A stretch of DNA of 64,000 nt from Ilyomonas sp964249755 (GCA_964249755.1 CAXUDB010000002.1:124001-188000), one strand, 5' to 3'. Positions 22,722-33,031 are shown, counted from the first letter of the stretch. Made by a program: numbers and translations. The notes: a model not told the origin generated them from the letters alone.

Positions 22722-25715
22722 ATGAATGCAAAACGATTCGCAAGAGCACTGCTCTTATGCCCGTTACTGCTGTTACTACTACAAACCACAGCTTGGGCTC
22801 AAAGTAAAACAGTTACAGGAACCGTTACTGATGACAAAAATGCACCTGTGCAAGGAGCTTCTGTATTGGTAAAAGGTTCTACTATAGGTACAGCAACTGA
22901 TGCTGCCGGTAAATTTTCACTAAATATTCCTGCTTCTGCTTCAGCACTTACAATTAGTTATGTAGGTTTTGCCACACAAGAAATAAACATCGGAAGTCAA
23001 ACTAATTTTGATGTGAAATTAGCGGGTGAAAACCAGGCTAGCCTTAATGAGGTAGTGGTTATTGGATATGGAAGTGTAAGGAAAAAGGATGCTACCGGTG
23101 CTGTATCTTCTGTAAAAGCTAAAGACTTTAACCAAGGTGTAATTACTGCACCCGATCAGCTATTACAGGGCAAAGTGCCAGGACTTGATATTACAAATAA
23201 CAATGGACAACCCGGATCTGCTACTACAATTAAAATAAGAGGGAATAACTCAATTCGGGCGAATAACAATCCCCTATATGTAATTGATGGAGTGCCCTTA
23301 GATGGAAGAACAGCAAGACCGAGTTTGAACTTAGGTGCTAATGGGTTAGGTTTTGGTCCAACACCTGAATCAAATCCTCTTCTTTACATTAATCCGAATG
23401 ATATTGCCCAGATAGATGTATTGAAAGACGCCTCCTCAACTGCTATTTATGGTTCGCGGGGTGCCAATGGAATTATTGTGATTACAACCAAAAAAAGTAC
23501 TTCCAGCGGTACTAAACTAGAGGTTGGAACTAGCTTAAGCACTTTTGCAGGGTTCATGAAAAAGTATAAAGTTCTCTCTGCTGACCAATTTAAAACAACT
23601 TTAAAGAATTATAAACTTGATACTTTTGGTTATGATCAAGGAGCCTCTGTGGACGCTTTAAAAGATATAACGCAAAATTCTCTGACCCAGAATTATAGTT
23701 TGGCTTTAAGTGGGGGTAATGAAAACGGTAAATTTCGTGCTTCCTTTTTAGGTTCGCGGACACAGGGCTTTATTAAGAAAACTTCATTAGACAAATATAT
23801 TGGCAATTTTGGCGGTCAGTATAAGTTTCTTGATAAAAAGCTAACAATAGATTTTGATTTAATTGCTGGTCATACGACAGAAAACATTGGTCTTATAAGT
23901 AATACTGCGGGTGCAGGTGGAAATTTAATTTCGTATGCTTTAAATTGGAATCCGACGGCTCCTTATTATAATAGTACTGGGGCATATAACCTGATAAGTA
24001 ATTCTATTCCAAATCCATTGGCAGTAATAGATGGTTATAATGACGTTGCAGGCGTAAATGTGTTTTTAGGTAATATTTCTGCTTCTTACAAAATAATTAA
24101 CGGTCTTGAATACAAGTTTCTGTATGCCATTAATCACGGTGCAGGAATTAGAAACACAAACATAGACGGCTGGCTTGGCGGTATTCAGGGAGTATCAGGT
24201 TTAGGTGTAGGGATTATATCTAATACATTATTAACTTCTCAAACTTTTACTCATACACTGAATTATAATACTAAACTTACGCAAAACTTGACATTAGATG
24301 CGGTTGCAGGTTATGAATATTGGAAAACTGCTTACTCAAACTCATCTTTGGAGGGAACACAATTTAATACCAATTTAGATCAGTCTAATAGAATACCCAT
24401 CCAATACACTGATATTTTTCAAAATGCTAAAACCCAGTTTCCTTTAACTACCAATGTAGATCCTAAAACTGAGATTCAATCTGTATTTGGCAGAGTTAAC
24501 CTCAACCTGCTGGATAAATATATTTTAACGGGTACATTACGTGCTGATGGTTCTAATAAATTTGGTGAAAACAATCGTTATGGATATTTTCCTTCTGTAG
24601 GAGCTAAATGGCTTATCAGCAATGAGGCGTTCCTGCAAAATAATAATGTTGTATCCAGCCTTGGCTTACGGGCATCATGGGGTATAACGGGAAACCAAGA
24701 GTTCCCCGCAGGAGCAGCACTTGAACAGTTTTCATCAGGAGCTTATAATAGCATTGGGCAGAGTAACGTAGCTAATCCCGATTTGAAGTGGGAAAAAACT
24801 ACCGCCTATAATATAGGCTTAGATTACGCTTTTTTAAAAAATAGAATTACTGGCTCTATTGACTATTATAATAAAAACACTACTGATTTACTGTTTCAAA
24901 GTACAGCTATTCAGCCTGCTCCGGCATCTATCTTCTTTATTAATTTACCTGCCAATCTTATTAATTCGGGAGTGGAGTTCGCTATTGGAACAGGTATCGT
25001 AAATACAAAGAAGTTTAATTGGGATCTTGGCTTTAATATCGCTTACAATAAGAACAAGCTTAAGAAATTTTCTCAAGCCCTTATTCAAACCGGGCAAGTT
25101 AATGGTAATGGTGTTTCAGGTGCTTTGGCGCAGGCTATCACTAATAATGAACCCGTTAATGAATACTATTTAAAGCCATTTAGTGGTTTCGGTAAGGATA
25201 GCTTGCAAATAATTGGAGCAAATCCGGTATTTGCGGGCGACCCTAACCCTCACGTGATTGCTGGATTTAGTAATACGCTTAGATATGACAAGCTTTCGCT
25301 TACATTTAATGCGAGTGCCGCTTTTGGTTATCTTATTTATAATAATACATTTAATACAGTTACCAACATCAGCCAGATTCAGAAAGGACAAAACATTGCC
25401 GAGTCAAATCTTACCTCTGGCGAAAGCCCTAAGGCTGGTGTAGCTGCTTCTACAAGGTATCTTGAAAAAGGTGACTATGTAAAACTGAGAAATGCTACAT
25501 TGAGTTATGCATTTGGTGATTTAGCAAACGGCGTAATAAAAAACTTAAACGTTTATGTTAGTGGTACTAATTTGTTTGTTATTACAAAATTCACAGGTTT
25601 CGATCCTGAAGTAAACGTTGATAAGAGCAATAACAATTATCCATCAAGAAATATGGAGTATATTCCGTATCCTACTCCAAGAATTATTTCGTTCGGTTTG
25701 AATTTCGGACTATAA
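22722..25715 (+). CDS. SusC/RagA-type TonB-dependent outer-membrane transporter
   Basis: The 997-residue protein forms the beta-barrel of a SusCD nutrient importer. In order: signal peptide (LLLLLQTTAWAQ), carboxypeptidase-regulatory-like domain (VTGTVTDDKNAPVQGASVLV), SusC signature and plug (VVVIGYGSVRKKD, and SSTAIYGSRGANGIIVITTK near residue 260), then a long barrel ending in ISFGLNFGL with the terminal aromatic/leucine pattern of outer-membrane proteins. ATG 22722 is chosen because it gives the proper signal peptide. The SusD partner follows after ten bases. No glycosidase or sigma/anti-sigma gene is adjacent, so the substrate cannot be named. Confidence 0.95.
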   Translation: MNAKRFARALLLCPLLLLLLQTTAWAQSKTVTGTVTDDKNAPVQGASVLVKGSTIGTATDAAGKFSLNIPASASALTISYVGFATQEINIGSQTNFDVKLAGENQASLNEVVVIGYGSVRKKDATGAVSSVKAKDFNQGVITAPDQLLQGKVPGLDITNNNGQPGSATTIKIRGNNSIRANNNPLYVIDGVPLDGRTARPSLNLGANGLGFGPTPESNPLLYINPNDIAQIDVLKDASSTAIYGSRGANGIIVITTKKSTSSGTKLEVGTSLSTFAGFMKKYKVLSADQFKTTLKNYKLDTFGYDQGASVDALKDITQNSLTQNYSLALSGGNENGKFRASFLGSRTQGFIKKTSLDKYIGNFGGQYKFLDKKLTIDFDLIAGHTTENIGLISNTAGAGGNLISYALNWNPTAPYYNSTGAYNLISNSIPNPLAVIDGYNDVAGVNVFLGNISASYKIINGLEYKFLYAINHGAGIRNTNIDGWLGGIQGVSGLGVGIISNTLLTSQTFTHTLNYNTKLTQNLTLDAVAGYEYWKTAYSNSSLEGTQFNTNLDQSNRIPIQYTDIFQNAKTQFPLTTNVDPKTEIQSVFGRVNLNLLDKYILTGTLRADGSNKFGENNRYGYFPSVGAKWLISNEAFLQNNNVVSSLGLRASWGITGNQEFPAGAALEQFSSGAYNSIGQSNVANPDLKWEKTTAYNIGLDYAFLKNRITGSIDYYNKNTTDLLFQSTAIQPAPASIFFINLPANLINSGVEFAIGTGIVNTKKFNWDLGFNIAYNKNKLKKFSQALIQTGQVNGNGVSGALAQAITNNEPVNEYYLKPFSGFGKDSLQIIGANPVFAGDPNPHVIAGFSNTLRYDKLSLTFNASAAFGYLIYNNTFNTVTNISQIQKGQNIAESNLTSGESPKAGVAASTRYLEKGDYVKLRNATLSYAFGDLANGVIKNLNVYVSGTNLFVITKFTGFDPEVNVDKSNNNYPSRNMEYIPYPTPRIISFGLNFGL

Positions 25716-25725
25716 AATTTTTAAA

Positions 25726-27375
25726 ATGAACAGAGTTAATAAATATATAGCAATAGTACTAAGTTTTTCTGCTACAATTGGGATCAGTAGTTGTACTAAA
25801 TTGGATCAGGGCTTAAACAGCACCTTAACAAGCGAACAAGCTGCTAATGCATTAGGTGCCAATGGAGTTAGCTTATTATTACAAACTGCATATAATGACA
25901 TTGGTAATCCATATTCTGACCCAGGTAATATTTTTGCATTGGAAGAAGTGCCTACGGATGAGTGTCTTGTTCCTACTCGCGGAGGTGACTGGGATGATAA
26001 TGGAAAATGGCGTGCATTACATCAGCACACTTGGACTGTTGATGGAGTAGATGTTATACTAAATCAATTCAATGCTCTCAACAAAATGAATTTTGATGCT
26101 ACGAATGTGTTGGCTTTCAACCCAAGCGCTGAACAAGCTGCAGAAGCAAGATTCATAAGAGCTTTATCGCTGTATCAGCTATTGGACTTATATGGTCAGT
26201 TCCCTTTTAGAAATCCAGGCGATAATCTGTTAAATGCTCCAAGGGTATACTCTGGAGATAGTGCTGTTCAGTTCATTATTAATGAAGTAACTACCATATT
26301 ACCAGATCTTGCAGCTACCAATACAATGGCTCAGGCAAATCCAGACGCTGCAAAAATGCTACTGATGAAGCTATATCTGAATCATGGCACTTTTATCAAT
26401 CGTGCGGCCCCTACTTATCCTGATGCTGACATGCAAAAGGTTATCAGTTTGGGAACTGAAATTATGAATAGTGGTAAGTATTCTTATATGAAGAATTATT
26501 TTGATAATTTTAGTCCTAACAATTCAGGTTCAACTGAAGGTATTTTTGCAAGTCCTAATACTTCAGGTGTATCTGTCAACAATACCGGGATACATAACCG
26601 GTGGTGGGCAACACTGCACTACAACATGTACACACCTAGAAATCCACAGGCAGGCTGGAATGGATTTTCAACGGTAGCAGATTTCTATAATTCTTTTGGA
26701 ACAACGACTGCCGCAACACAAACTCCGAAAGACACCTTATTGGATACAAGAATCGGCGGCAGATTTTACAAAGGTAGTACGGACGTTTCAGGTGTAAGAC
26801 CTGGCTTGCTGATTGGTCAGCAATACAACGAAAACGGACAGCCTGAAAAAGACAGAAAAGGCAACCCTTTGAGCTTTACGCCTGGTATTGCTGCTGATCT
26901 GCAGGAGAAAGGCGATAATTTGGAAATAACTGGCATTAGAGCAGTTAAATACGTTCCGGATTATTCAGGCAATGGTGCTAATTATTCTGGTACATCAGGC
27001 AACTGGTTAATGATATTCAGATATCCAGACGTAGTTCTAATGGTAGCAGAAGCAAAGATGCGAGCTAGTGCTGCTGATAATGCCGGTGCCTTAACACTCG
27101 TTAACGACCTACGATCTGCAAGAGGTGCTGAGCCTTTGACCACTATGCCTTTGGTAAATACTAATAACGTTTATGACCCTACAACATTGTTGGCAGAGAG
27201 AGGTCGCGAACTTTATTGGGAAGTGGTTAGAAGAACAGATTTGATTCGCTTTGGTGTTTTTACTAAGCCTTGGGCATATAAAACATCGGATGACGATCAT
27301 TATTTAGTATTTCCAATACCATCTCAAGCATTGGCTGCTAATCCAAATCTTGTTCAAAATCCTGGATACAATTAA
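25726..27375 (+). CDS. SusD/RagB-type nutrient-binding lipoprotein
   Basis: The 549-residue lipoprotein (lipobox ISSC near residue 23) closes the SusC barrel from outside and binds the substrate. It shows the TPR-like N-terminal half (AEARFIRALSLYQLLDLYGQ) and the C-terminal SusD block (DLRSARGAEPLTTM, LLAERGRELYWEVVRRTDLIRFG, FPIPSQALAANPNLVQNPGY). It is separated from susC by only ten bases and followed by a strong terminator, so the pair forms a two-gene operon. Ligand is unknown. Confidence 0.95.
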   Translation: MNRVNKYIAIVLSFSATIGISSCTKLDQGLNSTLTSEQAANALGANGVSLLLQTAYNDIGNPYSDPGNIFALEEVPTDECLVPTRGGDWDDNGKWRALHQHTWTVDGVDVILNQFNALNKMNFDATNVLAFNPSAEQAAEARFIRALSLYQLLDLYGQFPFRNPGDNLLNAPRVYSGDSAVQFIINEVTTILPDLAATNTMAQANPDAAKMLLMKLYLNHGTFINRAAPTYPDADMQKVISLGTEIMNSGKYSYMKNYFDNFSPNNSGSTEGIFASPNTSGVSVNNTGIHNRWWATLHYNMYTPRNPQAGWNGFSTVADFYNSFGTTTAATQTPKDTLLDTRIGGRFYKGSTDVSGVRPGLLIGQQYNENGQPEKDRKGNPLSFTPGIAADLQEKGDNLEITGIRAVKYVPDYSGNGANYSGTSGNWLMIFRYPDVVLMVAEAKMRASAADNAGALTLVNDLRSARGAEPLTTMPLVNTNNVYDPTTLLAERGRELYWEVVRRTDLIRFGVFTKPWAYKTSDDDHYLVFPIPSQALAANPNLVQNPGYN

Positions 27376-27404
27376 ATAATGATTCTTTATTTAGTTATCT
27401 CATA

Positions 27405-27443
27405 AAAATGAGGCTGTCACGATTGAAAGACAGCCTCATTTTA
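27405..27443 (+). terminator. Terminator of the SusCD operon
   Basis: AAAATGAGGCTGTC and GACAGCCTCATTTT form a perfect stem of 14 bp, followed by T-rich sequence. Confidence 0.88.
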
Positions 27444-27573
27444 TTTGTATTTGTGAGGAAAAAGTTGATTCTCATTACATAAATATCAATTCTCTTTGAC
27501 TGTAAATTCTTTCTCCTGATGAGCTCTTTAAGAAGTTATTAATCCATTTGCACAATTATATAAGTTTAAAAAC

Positions 27574-28506
27574 TTAGTCGACCGGATAGTAAAGACGCGT
27601 TATCCATTTTGCAGTATCTTTTTGCTTTGTTCTATTTGTCACCAATAAATCAAATGAAATAACTGGAGCTGCTAAAGAATGATCCTGCATAAAAATTTCA
27701 ATTTGTTTATGGGCATCGTTTATTACTCCAGATCCTCCACGTATCTCCGCTGTTAATGTTTTGTCCTTTATTGGTAACAAGTGTTTGATTTCTATTTTAT
27801 TTTGTGATGGTATCTCAATATTTAAAGGCAGACCTACCATCATAAAATATTTGTTGTTCGTGTGTGTTATATTCAGCATTGGCGAATTTGTTGCTTTAGC
27901 CCCTTGTGTTTGAATATATCTTTCTAAAGTATCAATGTATATATAAATATCTTTTGTAGAGGGATAAACATCCATTACAGTTTTTATAGAAACTACAACA
28001 GTATCTGTAAGTGTAGTGTAAGAAATATTATATTTATAAACATTGATTTTGTTTCCTAAATAAGATTGAAGTCGAGTTGCAATTTTCTGCATATTGGTTT
28101 GCAAGGCTTTTGCTTTGAAATAAGAAACAAATTTTGTTATCGGATCTTTACCAGTTTCTAGTGCTACATTCCATTGCATAAGTAGCATGTCAGATGCTAG
28201 AGGTAATAAAGAAAGAACAGTAAAATAAGTTTTGCCGTTGTGGCTAATGCTTATATGAGAACCATTGTACACAGGCTGCTGAATTTTATAAATGTAACCA
28301 TCAGTATAAAAGGTTGTGTCTGAGTGTTGAGTAAAGATATCTTTCCATCTGTTGTTGAAAGTTCTGCTGGCTGCACTAACATTACAATTTACAATAGCAG
28401 AGTTAGTAATAACAAGTGTATCAGGTATAAAAGTGTAAATTAAGACAACAAATAAAATAGAAAAAATGCTTGATATTAAAATGATACGTTTACTTAAAAC
28501 AGACAT
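27574..28506 (-). CDS. Membrane-anchored GyrI-like / SRPBCC-type protein
   Basis: The 310-residue protein has one N-terminal membrane anchor (LISSIFSILFVVLIYTFIP) and then an extracytoplasmic part. The middle resembles START/polyketide-cyclase-like domains found in Bacteroidota. The C-terminal about 120 residues (NKYFMMVGLPLN, TAEIRGGSGVINDAHKQIEIFM, TKWITRLYYPV-like ending) fit the GyrI-like effector-binding fold. Such proteins usually bind small hydrophobic ligands. The gene is AT-rich and stands alone, transcribed toward SusCD. The domain call is moderate. Confidence 0.55.
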   Translation of the reverse strand: MSVLSKRIILISSIFSILFVVLIYTFIPDTLVITNSAIVNCNVSAASRTFNNRWKDIFTQHSDTTFYTDGYIYKIQQPVYNGSHISISHNGKTYFTVLSLLPLASDMLLMQWNVALETGKDPITKFVSYFKAKALQTNMQKIATRLQSYLGNKINVYKYNISYTTLTDTVVVSIKTVMDVYPSTKDIYIYIDTLERYIQTQGAKATNSPMLNITHTNNKYFMMVGLPLNIEIPSQNKIEIKHLLPIKDKTLTAEIRGGSGVINDAHKQIEIFMQDHSLAAPVISFDLLVTNRTKQKDTAKWITRLYYPVD

Positions 28507-28704
28507 AAAAAGTGACGTTATTCGATATGTTTTTCAATACAAATTTTAAAGCTTTTCCAGAAGAAAAGTTTTAACTATGCTAATTAATGGATATGATAAT
28601 GTATGCCTTAGTTTTATAACCTCCTTTGGCTAATAAATATCATCATCTTAATGTTTATAGGCTACATATGCTTGGCTTAGGCATTTCTATAGCAATGTTT
28701 TTAA

Positions 28705-31700
28705 ATGAAGTTAAATACCCAAATTGTTTGTATTGCATTTGTTCTTTTTCTCTTTTCTTGTAAAGAAAAGCCCAAAGATGTTTTGTTCCAGCTTATGGAT
28801 AAAACCGGCATCAACTTTAACAACAAAGTAGAAGATGGCAAATTAGAAAATAGCTTTCTTTTCCGCAATTTTTATAACGGAGGCGGTGTTGCTATCGGCG
28901 ATATTAACAATGATGGCTTAGCAGATGTGTTCTTCACTTCAAACATGAGTGACAATAAGCTTTATCTCAACAAAGGCGACTGGAAGTTTGAAGACATTAC
29001 GGCAAAAACCGGTATGAAACAGGACAGTATGTGGAGCACAGGTGTAGTGATGGTAGATATCAATCACGATGGCTGGCTCGACATTTATGTTTGTAATTCA
29101 GGGCACATGAGCAGTGGCAACCGGCGCAATAAACTTTACATCAACAACCATAACCTCACCTTCACGGAAGAAGCCAAACAATATGGCTTGGATATATCTG
29201 CTTATACAACTCAGGTTTCTTTTTTTGATTATGATTTAGACGGTGATCTGGATTGTTTCATGATTAATAACAGCCCGATTCCTATCAACCAACTGGGGTA
29301 TGCTAATAATCGCGATCTGCCTGAACAGCAATGGGAAGTTGGGAACTTCTTAAAAGGTGGCGGCGATCATCTTTTTCAAAACAATAAGGGTCATTTTACT
29401 GAAGTAACCAAGCAGGCAGGTATTCACGGCAGTCTCATCTCTTTTGGCCTGGGTGTTTCAGTAGCCGATGTTAACAACGATGGATACCCCGATGTATATG
29501 TATCCAACGATTCTTACGAGCGGGATTACTTATATATCAATCAGAAGAATGGCACATTTAAAGACGACTTCGAAAACTGTATTGAGCACACAAGTTTCTC
29601 ATCTATGGGCGCTGATATCGCAGATATCAACAACGATGGGTATCCTGACATTTTCACAACCGATATGTTGCCTGACAACGACTACCGGATAAAAACCACA
29701 GGCAGTTTTGATAACTATGATGTTTACAATATCAAGCTAAAACAGGGCTTTTATCAGCAGTACATGAAGAACTGTTTGCAGTTAAACAATCAAAATGGAA
29801 AATGGTGCGAAATAGGAAACTATAGCGGTGTGTCGGCCAGCGACTGGAGCTGGGGTGCTTTAATGTTTGATGCTGACAATGATGGGTATAACGATCTATA
29901 TGTTTGTAATGGGGTTAACCGCGATGTAACCGATCTGGATTTTATGGACTTTTTTGCCAATGACATTAATCAGAAAATGGTGCTGACCGGCAAAAAAGAA
30001 AGTGTAGATAATATTTTGAAAGAAATACCGCGCACACCGTTATTAAACAAAGCTTTTCGCAACAAAGGTAATCTTCAGTTTGAGGATGCCGGCACCAAAT
30101 GGGGATTCACGCAAACGTCCTGGAGCAATGGCGCTGCCTACGGGGATTTAGACAATGATGGTGATGTTGACCTGGTCATTAATAATGAAAACGGACCGGC
30201 TTTCGTTTACCAGAATCAATCGCGGCAACTTAATCAGAACAATTACATAAGTGTGTTATTGCAGGGTGATAGCCTCAATACATTTGCTATCGGAAGTACA
30301 ATAAAAGTATATGCGGGGAGCGAATTGATAACCCGCGAAGTAGTGCCCAGTCGTGGCTTTCAAAGCTGTATGGATTATAAACAGGTGATTGGATTGGGTA
30401 AAATGCCAAAGATTGATTCGATGATTGTGATATGGCCAAACCGAACTTATAACAAGTATGAGCATCCTGCCATTAACCAACTATATAAGTTTGCGAAAAA
30501 GAACAGTAAGCCCTATTCATTTGTAAAGCCAGTTACTGACTCTAACGAGGCGTATTTCGATTCCGTACAAAGCAATTTTGATAAGCATAACGAAGACGAT
30601 TATATAGATTTTTACTATGAAAGAAATGTTCCTGAAATGCTGTCGCGCGAAGGACCCAAAGCTGCCACTGGTGATGTGAATGGTGATGGTTTAGAAGATA
30701 TCTATATTGGCGGTGCCAACGGGCAGGGCGGGCAACTTTACCTTCAGACGGAAATTGGAAAATTTTTGAAAAAAGACGAGCCGCTCTTTAAGCAGTTTAC
30801 TGATTTCGAAGATGATGCAGTGCTTCTGTTTGATGCTGATAAAGATGGCGATCTGGATCTTTTCATCGGTTCCGGCGGAAATAACAGCATACCGGGCGTG
30901 AGGCAAACGCAAAACCGGCTTTACAAAAATGATGGAAAGGGAAATTTTTCATTGGCTTCGCCAAATATGCCTCCGAACGCAGGTAACATCAGCACCGCTA
31001 TTGCTTATGATTTCGATGGTGATGGGGATAACGATTTGTTTGTTGGGGGTCGTAATGTACCTCAGAATTATGGGTTAACGCCGCAGAGCTATTTGTATCA
31101 GAATGACGGTTCCGGTTTTTTTACCGATATCAGTAAAACGCAACACAGTGATATCTCTCAATTAGGTATGGTGACTGGTGCAGTTTGGGCAGATGTTACC
31201 GGAGATGAGCGTAAAGAATTAATTGTTACAGGCGAATGGATGGCGCCCTGCATTTTTAGCTATGATGGTAAGCAGTTCAAAGAAGTGAAATCAAACCTGT
31301 CAAATTTATACGGGCTTTGGCAAACAGTAACTGCAGCAGACATTAACGGCGATGGCAGACAGGATTTGTTGTTGGGAAACATAGGTGAGAATTTCTACTT
31401 GCAACCGGACTCTCTGCATCCTGCTAAGTTATTCATCAATGATTTTAATCAAAACGGAAATATTGATAAAATACTTACTTACACTGTCAACGGAAAAGAT
31501 ATGCCGGTGTTTATGAAGCGTGAAATGCAGGACCAGATACCCGTCATCAAAAAGCAAAATCTGCGACACGATGCTTACGCAAAAAAATCAATACAGGAAT
31601 TGTTTTCTGAAGAGTTGGTAAAGAAATCTATTATCAAACCATTTAACTATTGCAGTTCCATTGTTGCTATCAACAAAGGAAATGGTCAGTTTGAGGTACA

Positions 31701-32058
31701 AAAAATGCCTGCTATGACACAATTGTCTTCTGTTAATGCCATCCATTGTATGGATGTAAACGGAGATGGTTTTATGGATGCTGTAGTAGGCGGAAACCGG
31801 TTCGATTTTCTTCCCCAGTTTGAGCGCTTAGATGCAAGCTATGGTGATGTGTTGATGAACAATGGTAAAGGACAACTAACCTTTATTCCACAGAAAGCCA
31901 CAGGGCTTCAGGTTCAGGGAATGGTAAGAGATATTGCCGAATTAACGGACAAAAACAATAATAGCAACCTTCTTTTTTTGATTAACAACAGCTATCCTGC
32001 AATGTACCGGCTGCGACGTGAAAATCCTTCGGCTGTAAAAGAGATAGGGACGAAGTGA
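28705..32058 (+). CDS. FG-GAP/VCBS repeat lipoprotein of the CRTAC1/ASPIC type
   Basis: The 1117-residue lipoprotein (lipobox LFSC near residue 19) contains many calcium-binding D-x-N/D-x-D-G repeats, for example GDINNDGLADVFF, VDINHDGWLDIYV, ADVNNDGYPDVYV, DADNDGYNDLYV and GDLDNDGDVDLVI. An ASPIC/UnbV module (VVPSRGFQSCMDYKQVIGLG) sits near residue 560, and a second set of FG-GAP repeats occupies the C-terminal half. These repeats build beta-propellers on the cell surface. In Bacteroidota such lipoproteins frequently accompany SusCD genes, as here. The function is probably in recognition or binding of a polymer. No catalytic domain is seen. Confidence 0.88.
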   Translation: MKLNTQIVCIAFVLFLFSCKEKPKDVLFQLMDKTGINFNNKVEDGKLENSFLFRNFYNGGGVAIGDINNDGLADVFFTSNMSDNKLYLNKGDWKFEDITAKTGMKQDSMWSTGVVMVDINHDGWLDIYVCNSGHMSSGNRRNKLYINNHNLTFTEEAKQYGLDISAYTTQVSFFDYDLDGDLDCFMINNSPIPINQLGYANNRDLPEQQWEVGNFLKGGGDHLFQNNKGHFTEVTKQAGIHGSLISFGLGVSVADVNNDGYPDVYVSNDSYERDYLYINQKNGTFKDDFENCIEHTSFSSMGADIADINNDGYPDIFTTDMLPDNDYRIKTTGSFDNYDVYNIKLKQGFYQQYMKNCLQLNNQNGKWCEIGNYSGVSASDWSWGALMFDADNDGYNDLYVCNGVNRDVTDLDFMDFFANDINQKMVLTGKKESVDNILKEIPRTPLLNKAFRNKGNLQFEDAGTKWGFTQTSWSNGAAYGDLDNDGDVDLVINNENGPAFVYQNQSRQLNQNNYISVLLQGDSLNTFAIGSTIKVYAGSELITREVVPSRGFQSCMDYKQVIGLGKMPKIDSMIVIWPNRTYNKYEHPAINQLYKFAKKNSKPYSFVKPVTDSNEAYFDSVQSNFDKHNEDDYIDFYYERNVPEMLSREGPKAATGDVNGDGLEDIYIGGANGQGGQLYLQTEIGKFLKKDEPLFKQFTDFEDDAVLLFDADKDGDLDLFIGSGGNNSIPGVRQTQNRLYKNDGKGNFSLASPNMPPNAGNISTAIAYDFDGDGDNDLFVGGRNVPQNYGLTPQSYLYQNDGSGFFTDISKTQHSDISQLGMVTGAVWADVTGDERKELIVTGEWMAPCIFSYDGKQFKEVKSNLSNLYGLWQTVTAADINGDGRQDLLLGNIGENFYLQPDSLHPAKLFINDFNQNGNIDKILTYTVNGKDMPVFMKREMQDQIPVIKKQNLRHDAYAKKSIQELFSEELVKKSIIKPFNYCSSIVAINKGNGQFEVQKMPAMTQLSSVNAIHCMDVNGDGFMDAVVGGNRFDFLPQFERLDASYGDVLMNNGKGQLTFIPQKATGLQVQGMVRDIAELTDKNNNSNLLFLINNSYPAMYRLRRENPSAVKEIGTK

Positions 32059-32504
32059 GACTTTTCGCAGGCATAAGCGGAAAGTATACATATGAATGTC
32101 AGTTTCTTTACATCGGTCGCCAGTAACCAAATACACAGAATTTAGCTATACTAGCTTGTAAACTCTAATCTGTCAGCTTTCTTCGCATTTATCCTCATAC
32201 TAAATGAAGCCTTAGTTCATTAGGAACTTCATTGCCGCAATCATTGTGCTTTCAGCTGTATACCTGAAACACTGCTAACTAATGCCATATAAAATATCGC
32301 CTGTAAGAACGCAGATTTCTTCTTTTCTGATTAAGAATACGTTTAATAAGTAATAAAATTAAAGAAAATCGCAAAAAACATGTTTTGTGAATTTCTTTTT
32401 TTACAAAAACTAATTCACCCTATCTGAATATTTTAATCGTTTTATAATTTTTTTCTTATGACGGTTGTTATAATTTTATTCTTATCAAAACCAAAAATAA
32501 CTGT

Positions 32505-32804
32505 ATGAAGAAATTCATCGTAACATTCGACTACAATGGCTTTGCATTTCATGCAAAAGTTTTTATCCGCAAACAGAATAATGCAATTGTCTATTCCACC
32601 AAACTGGTGGAAGACTGCTTGGGCTACATGTTTAACAACAAAGAATTGATTTTTGCAAAAGACGAAACTGGTTATAGACTAATGCTGTTTACAGGCGCTA
32701 CCCGCACGCAAAAGCAATCATATATACCGCTGGAATGGCATATAAAAAATGAGTATGTTGACAAGGAGGAATCGCTTCATATCAACACGTTTAGCATGTC
32801 GTAA
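32505..32804 (+). CDS. Hypothetical protein (99 aa)
   Basis: The 99-residue cytosolic protein (MKKFIVTFDYNGFAFHAKVF) has alternating hydrophobic strands and no motif I recognise. The start is clean, and codon use is compatible with coding. It is preceded by 446 bases of AT-rich DNA (32059-32504) in which I see no gene, repeat or clear promoter. The TTTACAGGCGC segment near its end is ordinary coding. A separate short transcription unit begins 50 bases downstream. Confidence 0.55.
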   Translation: MKKFIVTFDYNGFAFHAKVFIRKQNNAIVYSTKLVEDCLGYMFNNKELIFAKDETGYRLMLFTGATRTQKQSYIPLEWHIKNEYVDKEESLHINTFSMS

Positions 32805-32851
32805 AGTGACTTGAAAAAACGCAAATAGCTACGTTAAAAAGTCTAAAATCG

Positions 32852-32883
32852 TTTGCCCGAAAAGGCAATGTTTTATATCTTTA
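32852..32883 (+). promoter_or_regulatory. Putative Bacteroidota promoter of the short SD-bearing transcript
   Basis: TTTG at 32852-32855 serves as the -33 element, and TATCTTTA at 32876-32883 matches TAnnTTTG in seven of eight positions, with a 20-base spacer. Predicted transcription start is near 32890. Confidence 0.55.
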
Positions 32884-32910
32884 TGGCTCACCAAAGAAAA
32901 GGAGGTATTC

Positions 32911-32958
32911 ATGCAATCTACAGATAATTCATGGACGCCTTCGGTTAGTATCGCCTAA
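32911..32958 (+). CDS. 15-codon ORF behind a perfect Shine-Dalgarno
   Basis: The predicted peptide is MQSTDNSWTPSVSIA. The AAAAGGAGGT sequence at 32897-32906 is complementary to the 16S rRNA tail and lies five bases from the ATG, which is ideal spacing. No other gene examined in this window has such a site, and Bacteroidota generally do not use one. The peptide has no signal or membrane segment. Real translation is unproven. Confidence 0.4.
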   Translation: MQSTDNSWTPSVSIA

Positions 32959-33001
32959 CCGGGCTTCTCCAAAAGATAATCTGCTCCCAGTGAAGGGAGA
33001 T

Positions 33002-33031
33002 AGCCACTGCAATAAATAGCAGTGGCTTTTT
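33002..33031 (+). terminator. Terminator of the short transcript
   Basis: AGCCACTGC (33002-33010) and GCAGTGGCT (33019-33027) form a perfect 9-bp stem with an 8-base loop and a T-run. Confidence 0.85.

Larger units (their letters stand above)
32890..33031 (+). ncRNA. Predicted short transcript with SD-led 15-codon ORF, internal hairpin and terminator
   Basis: The unit is bounded by the promoter words at 32852-32883 and by the terminator ending at 33031, giving an RNA of about 140 bases. It carries a consensus Shine-Dalgarno (AAAAGGAGGT), a 15-codon ORF and the hairpin CTCCC-AGTGAA-GGGAG near 32983-32998. CTTCTCC at about 32964-32970 could pair with the SD. It may be a small regulatory RNA, a peptide-encoding mRNA, or both. 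I do not recognise it as a known RNA family. Confidence 0.5.

Noticed and set aside
32890..33031. 6S RNA or tmRNA
   Set aside because: Too short for either. No tmRNA tag frame or tRNA-like ends, and no long 6S-type bubble structure.
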